A DNA stretch of 64,000 bases from Armatimonadota bacterium (GCA_013314775.1 JABUFB010000013.1:176901-240900), one strand, 5' to 3'; shown: positions 8,533 through 18,143, counted from the stretch's first letter. Translations and numbers: made by a program. The notes: generated by a model not told the origin, from the sequence alone.

Positions 8533-9657
8533 CTACGGCATGGGCGAAACCGTGATGGTCAGCGTTCCACTATAGTCTCCCGCGAGGTCCTCCACCCCAT
8601 TGCGCCAGGCCGCTCCGCGCAGGCCGATCTCATTGACCCCCACCGTGTTCACCGGACTGACGTTGGACACCGGCCCCGGCCACGGAGACCCCCCATCGGC
8701 CGCTCCTGTCCATTGGTCGGGGGTCCCGTGCCCTGAAGCGTCGCCGCCGATATCACCCCAGGTGCTCCAGAGCGCGCCCGTTCCCACAGGCTGGCGCAGG
8801 CGGAACGCGGTCTCAATCTGGTAAGGGTGGGTGCCCGGCCCGGTCAGGTCCGTGCACGCGGAGACGCTCAGGTTGAAGTCCACATTGCTGCGCACCGTGA
8901 GGAGCCCTTCGCTGGTGGTGTACATCCAGCCGGTGAAGTTGCCCTCGGTGTCCGGGAACTCCAGGTCGGCGTCCATCTCTACCTGGAACATTTCCGTGAG
9001 ATTCAGGTGCAGTTCCAGCGGGATCTGGCCGGTAAAACCCGCGCACTGGAAGTACATGAGCGCATTGCTCACGTAATGCCCCGGCGGGTCGGCCCAGTTG
9101 ACCTGCACTCGGAACTCGATGTACAGCCAGCCGTCGACGTCGCCCACAAGGCTGCGCATGAATGCCGTGCCGGTGCAGTTGACCCACGCAGTGCCCAGCG
9201 GGTCGGATTTCAGCTCGTGAACCTGGATTCTCGTCGGGGGGATGACTGCGCCGGCATTGGTGGCATCCTGCCCCACCATGTTCCCGCTGATCACCCGGAT
9301 GCGCCAGGGCTGGTTCTTCGGTAGCATGGTGTAGACCGGTTCCACACCCAGTGTGTAGCCGGGTTCGGAAGCGTAAAAATGGATCTTCGCCACGGGGCTT
9401 GAGGCGGTCTGGGGGACGATGCCGGAAGACGCCCCGGTTCCAACCAGGGCCATGGGCACCGGAAAGGCTGTCGCGAGAGCCTCGGGAGGAGGCGGCTGGA
9501 GCGTGCCGTCGCCCGCAGGTCCGACTGCGACGAGCACCGGAGCCGGGCCGGGTGCTCCCGCGGGGGCGGGCACCGGCGCCTGCGCCAGAGCAGTACAGGC
9601 CAGAATCAGCGCCAGCAGGTTGAGGACCGGTTGCGTCCCTCGAACTTCGGGCATCAT
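8533..9657 (-). CDS. Exported beta-rich protein, possible fimbrial/adhesin subunit
   Basis: The long upstream part of the open frame overlaps the preceding gene and is discarded. The first of two adjacent ATGs at 9657 gives 374 residues with a signal peptide (VLNLLALILACTALAQ). It is followed by a Pro/Ala-rich linker (APVPAPAGAPGPAPVLVAV). The body is all beta in appearance and ends in EDLAGDYSGTLTITVSP, a last strand much like those of spore-coat-U/DUF4402 subunits. A perfect palindrome, CACACGTGTG, lies 15 bases upstream and could be an operator. Function is inferred only from style and neighbours. Confidence 0.6.
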   Translation of the reverse strand: MMPEVRGTQPVLNLLALILACTALAQAPVPAPAGAPGPAPVLVAVGPAGDGTLQPPPPEALATAFPVPMALVGTGASSGIVPQTASSPVAKIHFYASEPGYTLGVEPVYTMLPKNQPWRIRVISGNMVGQDATNAGAVIPPTRIQVHELKSDPLGTAWVNCTGTAFMRSLVGDVDGWLYIEFRVQVNWADPPGHYVSNALMYFQCAGFTGQIPLELHLNLTEMFQVEMDADLEFPDTEGNFTGWMYTTSEGLLTVRSNVDFNLSVSACTDLTGPGTHPYQIETAFRLRQPVGTGALWSTWGDIGGDASGHGTPDQWTGAADGGSPWPGPVSNVSPVNTVGVNEIGLRGAAWRNGVEDLAGDYSGTLTITVSPMP

Positions 9658-9722
9658 AGGCTCGTCCCGTTTCACACGTGTGTCACGCCGCCGAGATATA
9701 CCGGCTTGCGGCTCCCCCGCCC

Positions 9723-10967
9723 TCACACGCCCCCGGCACGGTCCGCTACACGACGTCGACGCAACAGGTATATCGCAAACAGCCCCAGGGCGAACATGAA
9801 GTAGGTGGAAGGCTCGGGCACGGCCCCACCCATGCCGTAGTAGATCTTGTGATCGCCGAAATCGCCCCCGCCGAAATACACCGCATGCGGCCTGTCCAGA
9901 CTGTCGATCTCCAGCCCGACCCATTCGGCAGTGGTGTCTTCGGCAAGAAGCCTGGGAGTAATCCACGATCCGCCGCCACGGTGTGCGTAGAACAAGTCTT
10001 GCGCTGCCGGATCCCAGAACACGATGTGGGCGATCCCCTGACTATCAACCGACAGGTCCAGGTAGCGCAGATCATTGAAAGCGAAGAACTCCGCGCCGTC
10101 GTAGATGGTCTCTGTGACCCAGGAACCCTCGTCTTGATAGGCATACATGATGTCCCCGGTCAGCGCGTCCATCCACGCCAAATGCGGCTTGCCATCAGCG
10201 TCCACGTCCATCGCGCAGTAGACGCCCTCACCGTCGGCAATCGGCTCCGAGGACCATGAGCCGCCGCTGCGGTCGGAGAACATCGGGAACTGGCTAAGGA
10301 ACGTGCTGTCCACCCAGCCGATGCGCGCGTCGGCCACCGTCCCATTCAGCCGCAGCGAGACGTCACCGTTCACCAGGGGCGCTTGCGCTACTTCCTCGTG
10401 TACCCACCCGCCCACGGTCTGGAAGGCGTAGTCCAGGGTGTCGTCTTCGAAGTCCAGGTAGTTATGCAGGTCGATCCAGGCGACCGCCAGGTTTCCGTTG
10501 GCGTCCAGCCGGATGTCTGTGTGGCGCGGGTTAGTGACTTGGGTGTCGTAGATCGTGGAGACGTGCCAGTCGCTGCCGTCGAAAGTGGCGTGATTGAGGC
10601 TGTACAGGGTGTCAGTGGAATTGGACCAGCGGTATGCGATGTGCGGCGTATTGCCCTGGAAGATCAGGCTTGTGCTCTGGCCGTTGAATTTGCCTGCTTG
10701 AACCACTTCGGATGACCACGTAGCCCCGCTCTTGAAGGCGTAGACGAGGTCACCGGCACCCCCGGACAGACCCTGGTACGTGACCGCCGGGACGTCGTCG
10801 CTATTCAGCGCGAAGCCCAGCCCGCCATCCCGGGTGGATACCGGTGCATCGAATATCGGGCTCATCGGCCAAGCCATGGCCGCCATCGCGACGGACGGGC
10901 ATAGCACTGCCAGCAGCATTGCTGCGCCGATGAGGCATCCGCTACGGAAACACGGTGACACAAGCAA
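9723..10967 (-). CDS. PEP-CTERM surface protein with repeated beta-propeller-like segments
   Basis: A signal peptide (CLIGAAMLLAVLCPSVAMAA) is followed by about 350 residues of repeating units such as DLVYAFKSGATWSSEVV, PHIAYRWSN and PHLAWMDALTGDIMYAY. They look like blades of a sialidase or lectin-type propeller. The C-terminus is VPEPSTYFMFALGLFAIYLL followed by RRRR, a canonical PEP-CTERM tail: the signal, a membrane helix and a basic end. In known systems exosortase removes this tail and the protein moves to the outer surface. No exosortase gene is in the window. Confidence 0.88.
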   Translation of the reverse strand: MLVSPCFRSGCLIGAAMLLAVLCPSVAMAAMAWPMSPIFDAPVSTRDGGLGFALNSDDVPAVTYQGLSGGAGDLVYAFKSGATWSSEVVQAGKFNGQSTSLIFQGNTPHIAYRWSNSTDTLYSLNHATFDGSDWHVSTIYDTQVTNPRHTDIRLDANGNLAVAWIDLHNYLDFEDDTLDYAFQTVGGWVHEEVAQAPLVNGDVSLRLNGTVADARIGWVDSTFLSQFPMFSDRSGGSWSSEPIADGEGVYCAMDVDADGKPHLAWMDALTGDIMYAYQDEGSWVTETIYDGAEFFAFNDLRYLDLSVDSQGIAHIVFWDPAAQDLFYAHRGGGSWITPRLLAEDTTAEWVGLEIDSLDRPHAVYFGGGDFGDHKIYYGMGGAVPEPSTYFMFALGLFAIYLLRRRRVADRAGGV

Positions 10968-11410
10968 ACTCCGCTACTGCAGCGTCATGTCTACAAGCGC
11001 GTCAGCATGATTACCGACGGGGACAGTCACTCCGTGCCAGTACGTGGAACGCAGAACGAGGCGCCCGACGAAGGCCCTTCCATCACGTTCAAATCCTAGA
11101 TCGGCCCTGCCCCCAGAACCGATTTATCGCAAGCGTCACTGTACCAACGCGTTCAGGGTGGGTCAACGCAAGGTCTCTTTAGCCACGGTGACGGATCGAA
11201 AGGAATGCCTTCAAAGAGTTCCTATTGAGACTATATTCGAGAGTAAATGTGACAGCTCCACTCCTGTTTGCGATATCTGCCCCGTAACTAAAGACATCGG
11301 TTATGTAGCAGTTGTGGTGATCGGACAGGCTTGCACCGCGCACCCTCAAACGAGCCTGGCCACTGGTCCCGTTCGCCCGCGGGCGCTCTTCTTCCAATCC
11401 GGGCCTGCGT
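10968..11410. other. Divergent intergenic region
   Basis: This stretch separates the minus-strand surface block from plus-strand dtd. A GTTCAAATCC segment at about 11083 recalls a tRNA T loop, but no paired arms surround it. I see no gene. The dtd promoter lies at its right end. Confidence 0.6.
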
Positions 11411-11439
11411 TTGACTCAGCACCCTCCCCGGGGTATCAT
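11411..11439 (+). promoter_or_regulatory. Sigma-70-type promoter of dtd
   Basis: TTGACT and TATCAT are separated by exactly 17 bases. The -10 box ends 24 bases before the TTG start, and a strong AGGAGG site (11451-11456) lies between. Confidence 0.7.
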
Positions 11440-11463
11440 CAACATCCATCAGGAGGGTGCGAA

Positions 11464-11910
11464 TTGCGCGCGGTCATCCAGAGGGTAAGCCGGGCAAATC
11501 TAGTGATTGACGGCGAAGAACGATGCCGGATCGGCGTCGGACTTGTGGTGCTCGCGGGGTTCGGTCCCGGCGACGCAACTGCCGACCTTCAATGGATGGC
11601 GGAGAAGATCGCCACGCTGCGCGTGTTCGGAGATGACGAGGGGCGGATGAACTTGGCTGTGGGTGACGTTGGCGGGGAACTGCTGGTGGTCCCGAACTTC
11701 ACGCTCTACGGCGACTGTCGCAAGGGCCGGCGACCGGGTTACTCCGCTGCCGCAGCGCCCGAGAGAGCAACAGCACTTTTCGACCAGTTCTGTGACCACC
11801 TGCAAGGCCTCGTCCCCGTGCAGCGCGGCGTTTTTGGGGCGCACATGCACGTGAGCCTCACCAACGACGGACCTGTGACCCTCCTCCTGGACAGTGCCAA
11901 GACTTTCTGA
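11464..11910 (+). CDS. dtd: D-aminoacyl-tRNA deacylase
   Basis: This cytoplasmic enzyme hydrolyses D-amino acids, and glycine on tRNA-Ala, from wrongly charged tRNAs. The 148-residue length is normal for the family. It starts RAVIQRVSRANLVIDGE, carries PNFTLYGD (variant of the usual SQFTLYAD) near residue 80, and ends with NDGPVTLLLDS, the Gly-cisPro motif that gives chiral selectivity. The start is TTG, chosen because AGGAGG sits seven bases upstream and the homology begins there; the longer ATG frame extends into the promoter. The TPR protein follows after 18 bases and may be co-transcribed. Confidence 0.95.
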   Translation: MRAVIQRVSRANLVIDGEERCRIGVGLVVLAGFGPGDATADLQWMAEKIATLRVFGDDEGRMNLAVGDVGGELLVVPNFTLYGDCRKGRRPGYSAAAAPERATALFDQFCDHLQGLVPVQRGVFGAHMHVSLTNDGPVTLLLDSAKTF

Positions 11911-11928
11911 CGGACGTATCCATCAAGC

Positions 11929-12807
11929 ATGAGACGCCGAAACGGAAACAACGACAGCAATCAGCGCGCCCGGGCGAACAAACGCCGGGCCGAGATCCGC
12001 CGCCGCATCGGCGACCAACTCATTGAAGAAGGCATCATCGATGAGGCCATCAAACACTACGAGGCGGCGACTCGGCTTGACGGCCGCAATGTAAACGCTC
12101 GTCTGTCCCTTGCCGACAGTTACTTCGCCCTCGAGATGCCCGCCAAGGCCTACCGCGCCTACCGAAAGGTGCTGCGCACCGACCCCAGCAACGCGGACTG
12201 CCATTTCTCGCTGGGCGAGTTCTTCCTCTCTCTTGGGCGTCCGAGGGCTGCGGCAAAGGCCATGCGCCGATCCATCGAATGCGATCCCAACCGGGCTTAC
12301 TACGTGTACCGACTGGGCGAGATCTGCATCATTATGGGAGATCTGCAGGAAGCCCGGGCTCTCTTCGAGCGCGCCGTTGAACTGGCTCCAGAAGACCCGT
12401 TCTACCGCTTCAAGATGGGCGAGCTCCACTTCCGATGCGGGCGCGTCGAAGAAGCCATTGAGCAGTACGAGCTGTCCTGCCGACACGCACCCGCAGATGA
12501 CTTCTACCACGTGCGACTCGGCGCTGCGTATGCACGCAATGAGCAGCACGAAGACGCCCTGCAAATGTTCCGCCGGACGGTGCGCATCGAACCCACGAAC
12601 GCCGCGTACCGCTATGTTCTCGCCGAGCAACTCGCACTCATGGGACTCGAGGAAGAGGCGCAGGAGCAGTACCAGCGCGCGGGTCGCCTCGACGAGTACG
12701 ACATGCACAGCGTCCGCAAACTCCTGGTGCGCTGCGGAACACTGGGCGCGAACGGGGATGAAGACCCCTTCGGCGAAGAGCCTGACCCGCGTGCGCCAAT
12801 GACGTAA
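11929..12807 (+). CDS. TPR-repeat protein
   Basis: The 292-residue soluble protein has a very basic start (MRRRNGNNDSNQRARANKRR) and then six to seven tetratricopeptide repeats. Examples are DEAIKHYEAATRLDGRN, ARALFERAVELAPEDP and EEAIEQYELSCRHAP. There is no signal peptide or membrane segment. TPR arrays bind partner proteins, but the partner is not visible. Its stop overlaps the first base of a longer frame for the next gene, and the real MBL start lies 59 bases on. It is probably one transcript with dtd and the hydrolase. Confidence 0.85.
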   Translation: MRRRNGNNDSNQRARANKRRAEIRRRIGDQLIEEGIIDEAIKHYEAATRLDGRNVNARLSLADSYFALEMPAKAYRAYRKVLRTDPSNADCHFSLGEFFLSLGRPRAAAKAMRRSIECDPNRAYYVYRLGEICIIMGDLQEARALFERAVELAPEDPFYRFKMGELHFRCGRVEEAIEQYELSCRHAPADDFYHVRLGAAYARNEQHEDALQMFRRTVRIEPTNAAYRYVLAEQLALMGLEEEAQEQYQRAGRLDEYDMHSVRKLLVRCGTLGANGDEDPFGEEPDPRAPMT

Positions 12808-12866
12808 TGCCGAGTGCAGCCTCCCGCAAGCCGGCCGGCACATCCCCACGCGAAGGAAGCCCACCC

Positions 12867-13514
12867 GTGAGCATGCAAATCCTGTGTTTTGAAGTCGGTC
12901 CGCTGATGGCCAACTGCTACATCGTCGCCTGCGAGAAGACCGGCCGGGCGATGGTGATCGACCCTGGCGGCGACGCGGACCGCATTGTCGACGCGGTGCG
13001 AGACGCCGACCTGACCGTGGAGATCATCGCCGACACCCACTGCCATCCAGACCACATCGCCGCGAACTGCGACCTGCGTGATGGTCTCGCGACGATACAG
13101 GAAACCCCGGCAAGGATCATCATCCACCCGGCCGACAGGGAATCCGTTGAGAACCCTCCTATACAATGGCTGCTCATCGGCATGCGACCCGCCCCGTGCG
13201 CGGTGGATGCGACCTTCGATGAGGGAGACGAACTGGTGGTGGGCGACCTGCGAGTGAGGGTCATGCACCTGCCCGGTCATTCACCGGGAAGTGTCGCCCT
13301 CGTCACTGATGGCGCCGTATTCACGGGGGACACACTGTTCGCGGGAAGTGTGGGCCGTACCGACCTGCCCGGGGGAAGTTGGCCGCAACTCCAGGCTTCT
13401 CTCCGGCGTCTGATCACCGAACTGCCCGGGGACACAGCGGTGTACCCCGGTCACGGCCCGGCTTCCACCATCGCCGAAGAGATCCAGTTGAATGAATGGC
13501 TGCGGGACCTTTAG
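12867..13514 (+). CDS. MBL-fold metallohydrolase, glyoxalase II-like (YcbL type)
   Basis: The protein has 215 residues from a GTG chosen for the AAGGAAG site seven bases upstream; the ATG two codons later is possible. It has the full metal-site set: DTHCHPDH near residue 60, GHSPGS near 140, GDTLF near 155 and YPGHGP near the end. The order ANCYIV, then VIDPGG, is typical of YcbL-like hydrolases, which cleave small thioesters. The true substrate is unknown. It is soluble and cytoplasmic. Confidence 0.88.
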   Translation: MSMQILCFEVGPLMANCYIVACEKTGRAMVIDPGGDADRIVDAVRDADLTVEIIADTHCHPDHIAANCDLRDGLATIQETPARIIIHPADRESVENPPIQWLLIGMRPAPCAVDATFDEGDELVVGDLRVRVMHLPGHSPGSVALVTDGAVFTGDTLFAGSVGRTDLPGGSWPQLQASLRRLITELPGDTAVYPGHGPASTIAEEIQLNEWLRDL

Positions 13515-13700
13515 CGGAGCGTTACAACCGGCCCTTGGACCTCTGCCGTCCGCAGGCGCAGGCTCGGCCCAGCCCCTTCACAGTAATAGCTCTCTGTCGC
13601 GCGCCATGCCCGTCCCAGGCCGCCGGCCCAGGTAGCTTGCCCTGGCGAGCCAGAGAGGATGCATAGGCCGGCCGTCAACCATCTCGCGCTCCCGTGCCTC

Positions 13701-14486
13701 TCACAACCCGAGAACCGCCGCCGCGTTCGCTCCGCAGATCGCCGCAAGGTCCTCCGCCGCAATATTCGCTCGACGAGTCTTCTCGCAGTTCACCGCCGGA
13801 TAGACGAAAGGCATGTGGGTCCCGAACAGGAGGCGTTTGCTACCGCAATCGCGGACAAGCGCCTCTGTCGCGTTCATGGGGCTCTTCACGTAAGACAGGT
13901 CCACCCAAACCTGTGCCCCATCTCCCGTCTCCGCCAGACACCGTCGGGCTTCGGGCGCGTTACACCCCACCAGCACAAAACTCCCACCAGGGACCGCTTC
14001 CACCAGCTTCAAGAAGTCATCCAGCGGGGTTGGGGGCACGAGAAGTTGCCAGTGGTGGAACCGTTCATCCTCAACCCGCACCACCACCAGCACCGGCAGG
14101 CCGGCATCCGCCGCGGCCCGGCATAGCTCGACACACTCGGACTCCCAAGTTCGGTACCCGTGGTAGTTTGGGTAAAGCTTCACAGCCCGGCAGCCCAGGC
14201 CCGTGATGCATGCGGACAGGTCGGCCAGCGCCCCCGGGTACCGCGGGTTGAGTACCGCCGCCGGCAGGATCCGCTCCCGCACTCCCGGCACTGAATCCAG
14301 TTCCTCGGCAAGCTCTTCATTGGCCGCGTGGCAGTTCCGGTAAGTGATCCCCTGCACCGGTCCGGCAAGCGCCCTGTGGATGCCCCACTGGTCCATCATG
14401 TCCAGCACTCCGCGCACGCTGCATTGCGGCAGGCGCCGGAACGCCCAAGGCCCGATGTCGGCGTTGATGTCCACGCACAGGTTCAT
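13701..14486 (-). CDS. Amidohydrolase family 2 protein
   Basis: The start is the ATG with GGAG eight bases upstream; 261 residues. The fold is that of a compact TIM-barrel amidohydrolase: CVDINADIGPWAF at the start, a central LGCRAVKLYPNYHGY strand and RLLFGTHMPFVYP near the end. The usual first HxH metal motif is replaced by DINADIG, so metal binding may be reduced. The gene follows argS on the same strand with a 20-base gap, so it is likely in its transcript. No specific substrate can be named. Confidence 0.75.
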   Translation of the reverse strand: MNLCVDINADIGPWAFRRLPQCSVRGVLDMMDQWGIHRALAGPVQGITYRNCHAANEELAEELDSVPGVRERILPAAVLNPRYPGALADLSACITGLGCRAVKLYPNYHGYRTWESECVELCRAAADAGLPVLVVVRVEDERFHHWQLLVPPTPLDDFLKLVEAVPGGSFVLVGCNAPEARRCLAETGDGAQVWVDLSYVKSPMNATEALVRDCGSKRLLFGTHMPFVYPAVNCEKTRRANIAAEDLAAICGANAAAVLGL

Positions 14487-14506
14487 CGCGGTTTCTCCGC
14501 TTCCGA

Positions 14507-16186
14507 TCACATGCGCTCGGGCGCGCTGATCCCCAGTATGCCCAGACAATTGCGCAGCACGGTCTGCGTCGCCTGCACCAGCTTCAGCCTCGCCTGCGAC
14601 AGCGCAGGCGCATCCGGGTCCAGCACCCGGCAGGTCCCGTAGAACTGGTGGAAGCTCTGGGCTAGCTCCCGGGCGAAGAACGTCAGGCGGTGCGGCGCCC
14701 GGAACTCAGCAGCAGTCAGCAGTTCATGGGGGTACTCCGCGATCTGCCGCATCAGCGCGAGTTCATCCGGGTCAGTGAGCAGCGATAGATCGGCCTCGCC
14801 GTCTGTCTCCCCGATAATCCCCCGTTCCACCCCCTCCCGCAGGATACTGCAGATCCGCGCGTGCGCGTACTGCACGTAGTACACAGGGTTGTCCTGGCTC
14901 TGTGCCCGGGCAAGGTCCAGGTCGAAATCGAGATGGGCGTCCACGGTGCGCATCAGGAAGAAAAACCGGGTGGCGTCTCGCCCGATCTCGTCCACCAGGT
15001 CCCGCACCGACACAATCGCTCCGCGTCGCTTGCTCAACCCCAGCGGCTCTCCGTTCTCCAGGAAACGCACCTGCTGGTAGATGATGATCTCGCAGGTGCC
15101 CCGACCCAGAGCGTCAATGGCCGCCTTCAGCCGCGGCACATATCCGGCATGGTCCGGGCCCCAGACGTACACGAGGTGCTCGAAACCCCGATCGAACTTG
15201 TTCGCCGCATAAGCCAGGTCCGACGCGATGTACGTGAACGCCCCGTTGCTGCGCCGGAGCACCCGGTCGTCCTCATCGCCGAAATCCCCGGTTTTCAGCC
15301 AGACCGCCCCATCCTTCTCGTATGCCAGGTCGCGGGCAACAAGATTGTCTACCTCACGCGCAACCGCACCGGTCTCGTGCAGGGACTGTTCGCTGAACCA
15401 CACGTCGAACTCGATGCCCATCGCTCGGCAGTCCTCGCGCAAGCCATCCACCATGGTCTGCTCCACAAGCCGCGAAAACGCCAGCGCGCCCTCGTCATCC
15501 ACCGGGATCGACAAGTGCGCAACGCCATCGGCATCCAAGAGCCCCTGGGCAAGATCGATCACATACTGGCCCTGATAACCGTTCTCGGGCAGATCTGTGG
15601 GTTCCCCGGCCAGAGTCCGGTAGCGCGCCTGCACCGAAGCCCCGAACAGCTTCAGCTGCGTGTTGTCGGGGCCGTCATTGATGTAATACTCGCGTTCCAC
15701 GTTGTAGCCCACTGCATCCAGCAGTGACGCCAGCACATCTCCGTACGGACCTCCACGGGCATTGCCAATGTGGATCGGGCCCACGGGATTGGCGCTGACG
15801 AACTCCACCTGCACCCGCTTGCCGCCGCCGGCGTTGCAGCGCCCATACGCCTCGCCCTGCTCGCAGCAGCGCGCGATAACCTGCGCCAGCCAGTCCTGGG
15901 AGAGCCGGAAGTTGATGAAGCCCGGCCCGGCGATCTCCACCGCTGCCAGGAGCGGGTCCTCGGGCATGTGGTCCACGATAGTCTGGGCCACTTCGCGAGG
16001 ATTGCACTTCGCCTGACTGGCGAGGACCATGGCCGCATTTGTAGCGAAGTCCCCATGTTCCGGCCTTTTCGGCAGTTCAATCTGCACGTCGATGCTCACT
16101 TCCGGCAGCGCGCCGCTTCCCACGGCAGCTTGGACGGCGCGGGTAACCAGGTCCTTCAAGAGTTCACGTTGCATCCACGGATTCAC
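14507..16186 (-). CDS. argS: Arginyl-tRNA synthetase
   Basis: This class I synthetase charges tRNA-Arg. At 559 residues it is of normal length. The N-terminal Add-1 domain runs to about residue 110. ANPVGPIHIGNARGG, at about 132-146, contains the HIGH signature (HIGN), and GLSKRRGA near 360 replaces KMSKS, as usual in many ArgS. The C-terminal anticodon domain ends with FHQFYGTCRVL and LGILGISAPERM. It lies between a DUF1385 gene (18 bases upstream) and an amidohydrolase (20 bases downstream), all on one strand. Confidence 0.97.
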   Translation of the reverse strand: MNPWMQRELLKDLVTRAVQAAVGSGALPEVSIDVQIELPKRPEHGDFATNAAMVLASQAKCNPREVAQTIVDHMPEDPLLAAVEIAGPGFINFRLSQDWLAQVIARCCEQGEAYGRCNAGGGKRVQVEFVSANPVGPIHIGNARGGPYGDVLASLLDAVGYNVEREYYINDGPDNTQLKLFGASVQARYRTLAGEPTDLPENGYQGQYVIDLAQGLLDADGVAHLSIPVDDEGALAFSRLVEQTMVDGLREDCRAMGIEFDVWFSEQSLHETGAVAREVDNLVARDLAYEKDGAVWLKTGDFGDEDDRVLRRSNGAFTYIASDLAYAANKFDRGFEHLVYVWGPDHAGYVPRLKAAIDALGRGTCEIIIYQQVRFLENGEPLGLSKRRGAIVSVRDLVDEIGRDATRFFFLMRTVDAHLDFDLDLARAQSQDNPVYYVQYAHARICSILREGVERGIIGETDGEADLSLLTDPDELALMRQIAEYPHELLTAAEFRAPHRLTFFARELAQSFHQFYGTCRVLDPDAPALSQARLKLVQATQTVLRNCLGILGISAPERM

Positions 16187-16204
16187 GCCTTTTCGGAGAG
16201 TCTG

Positions 16205-17035
16205 TTACCAGTCGATAAGGTCCGGAAGACGGCCGGCGATTGCGCCGAGCGTGTACATGGCGACCATGACGCCGGCCACCACCTGCGGAACCCCTCGGCG
16301 CCAGAAGACGTAAGCAATGGGAATACGCCTGGGCGGGTTGCGCAGCCATTCCGACAACAGGCGCTGACCCGCCTCGATCCCACGCCGCAGTTGCGACGGC
16401 GTTGGCCGCCGGGTCGTGAAATTGTTCTGCAGGAAAAACCCCACATGATGCCTGCCCAGCCATCCCAGTGCCACGATCCCCACCGAAAACGCCGGGTTCA
16501 CGGATAGCAGCGGGATCCCAACGAGCAGCGCGGGCAGAATCCCAGCCAACAGATTGCTCCCGCAACGCAAGTGAGCACGGGGCATCTCCGCTACGAAAGG
16601 CTCCCAACCGAAGACGCCGTACTTCTCTATAGCGTGGACCGTCATGTGCTCTGCGGCATGGTGCCCCGCCAGCGAAGTGAAGCGCAGAATTGTCAGGAAA
16701 ACGAAGAACGTAAGCAGATTCACACCTGCACGCGCCAATGCCCACCGCACAGGATCGGCGGGACCACCCATCTGCAAGAGCAGTGCGACCAGGGGCATGT
16801 TCAGCGGCCGCAAGTACTGTTCGAGCATCCAGACCAACACATAGGTAGGCACCAGCGAGATCATGCCCAGGGCCACTATGCTGAAACCTGTGGCGAACAG
16901 GCCCCAGAAGCTGGCCGTGCCATGGGTGCCCGTGGAAAGGAACACTCCATGGGGCATGGCCGTACCCGAAATCCGCGGCGGCTTGAAGAATGGCTGCAGG
17001 CTGGAAGAGCCGGTATGGTGGCTAAAGTAGGACAT
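16205..17035 (-). CDS. DUF1385 integral membrane protein
   Basis: The 276-residue membrane protein has about five hydrophobic segments and the family hallmark AGHHAAEHMTVHAIEKYG near residues 123-140. In the family the usual form is YHGAEHKTI. The clustered histidines and glutamate suggest a metal site. The biochemical role of DUF1385 (YqhQ) is unknown. The gene is 18 bases upstream of argS and probably heads that transcript. Confidence 0.85.
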   Translation of the reverse strand: MSYFSHHTGSSSLQPFFKPPRISGTAMPHGVFLSTGTHGTASFWGLFATGFSIVALGMISLVPTYVLVWMLEQYLRPLNMPLVALLLQMGGPADPVRWALARAGVNLLTFFVFLTILRFTSLAGHHAAEHMTVHAIEKYGVFGWEPFVAEMPRAHLRCGSNLLAGILPALLVGIPLLSVNPAFSVGIVALGWLGRHHVGFFLQNNFTTRRPTPSQLRRGIEAGQRLLSEWLRNPPRRIPIAYVFWRRGVPQVVAGVMVAMYTLGAIAGRLPDLIDW

Positions 17036-17177
17036 GGAAATCCGCCAGTAGCGGGATGAAAGACCGCGTCACATTGTAACTCAAACCGGGCGGAAGAAGG
17101 AACGGGTCACAACACCCCCACAGCCCCATCCCTTGCGTCTGCGGGGCACGGGCTCGCACCTCGACGCCCATTCGCTC

Positions 17178-18143
17178 CTACAACATCCGCGTAATCATCA
17201 AGATCACGGGCGCCAGCAGCACCCCCGTCACATTGGTCGTCAGCCACAATGCCCCGGCAAGGTCCCGGTTCAGCCTGAACACATCCGCCAGCATCACCCC
17301 GAGAATCGCCACCGGAGCCGCCGACTGGATGAACACCACCCGTAGCGCGTCGTGATCCACCGTCTGCCAGTACCCGAACAGGTACGCCAGCCCCAGCCCC
17401 AATACCGGCGAGATGATGAACTTCACTCCGTGCATCACCAGGCACTGCCGCCAGTATGTTTTCACCGAAGACAGCCGCAGGCCCAGGCCGATGGCCAGCA
17501 GGAACGCGGCGGTCGCCGTGGGCATCGCGATGTCGATGACGAACGCCGACTCCGGCAGCTTCGGGACATCCGCTACGTTCAGCGCCAACCCTGCGATGAT
17601 GCCGAGAATTGGGTTGCGCGTCTGTCCGTCTTTCGCAAGCTCCACCAACGCTTTTAGCACCCCGTCATGCCCGCTGTCTGAATAGCGGCGGCCAATGAAA
17701 AACCCCAGCGTGAACACCCCCGGCATGAAGGACGCGCAGTACAAAGACCCCAGCGCCGCACCCTTTGCACCCAGCGCAGCGAAAGCCACGAAAGTGCCGT
17801 ACGTGAAACCGACATTGCTGAACATGGCCGCCGTGATGAAAGGCCCTGCATCAGCCCGGGGCATCCGCAGGAGTCTCGAAAGTAGTGCTCCCACCGGCCA
17901 CAGCGCCACGTAAAGCACGACCCCGAAGATCGGCAGAGCGAGCGTGCGCGCATCCGGCCGCTTCATCGCCCACAACGCCAGGCAGATGACCACCGGCTGA
18001 ATCCAGGTCAGAGTGGTGCGGTTCACCGGCCCGGCCCAGGTCTCCGGAACTCGCCCGGACTTGCGCAGGCAGTATCCGGCCACGAGCCCGCCGAGAATAA
18101 CCGTCATGGTGCGGATGGCGTCGATGAAGAGGCGGTCGTCCAC
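17178..18143 (-). CDS. AEC-family (auxin efflux carrier-like) transporter
   Basis: The protein has 321 residues and about ten membrane helices. The pattern fits the AEC family: a first helix with VILGGLVAGYCLRKSG, NVGFTYGTFVAF in the middle and a second-half IISPVLGLGLAYLFGY with SAAPVAILGVMLADVF. Members export organic acids such as malate, or auxin in plants. The start is GTG with GGAG 11 bases upstream. It has no tight neighbour and probably its own promoter. Confidence 0.85.
   Translation of the reverse strand: MDDRLFIDAIRTMTVILGGLVAGYCLRKSGRVPETWAGPVNRTTLTWIQPVVICLALWAMKRPDARTLALPIFGVVLYVALWPVGALLSRLLRMPRADAGPFITAAMFSNVGFTYGTFVAFAALGAKGAALGSLYCASFMPGVFTLGFFIGRRYSDSGHDGVLKALVELAKDGQTRNPILGIIAGLALNVADVPKLPESAFVIDIAMPTATAAFLLAIGLGLRLSSVKTYWRQCLVMHGVKFIISPVLGLGLAYLFGYWQTVDHDALRVVFIQSAAPVAILGVMLADVFRLNRDLAGALWLTTNVTGVLLAPVILMITRML

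Noticed and set aside
9673..9682. Palindrome CACACGTGTG as a defined operator
   Set aside because: A single 10-bp palindrome with no second copy is too weak to name a regulator.
11080..11092. Possible tRNA T loop (GTTCAAATCC)
   Set aside because: The flanks do not pair and no acceptor, D or anticodon arms can be built around it.
12612..13280. Minus-strand open frame opposite the MBL hydrolase
   Set aside because: The plus strand carries all metal-binding motifs and the minus frame has none.
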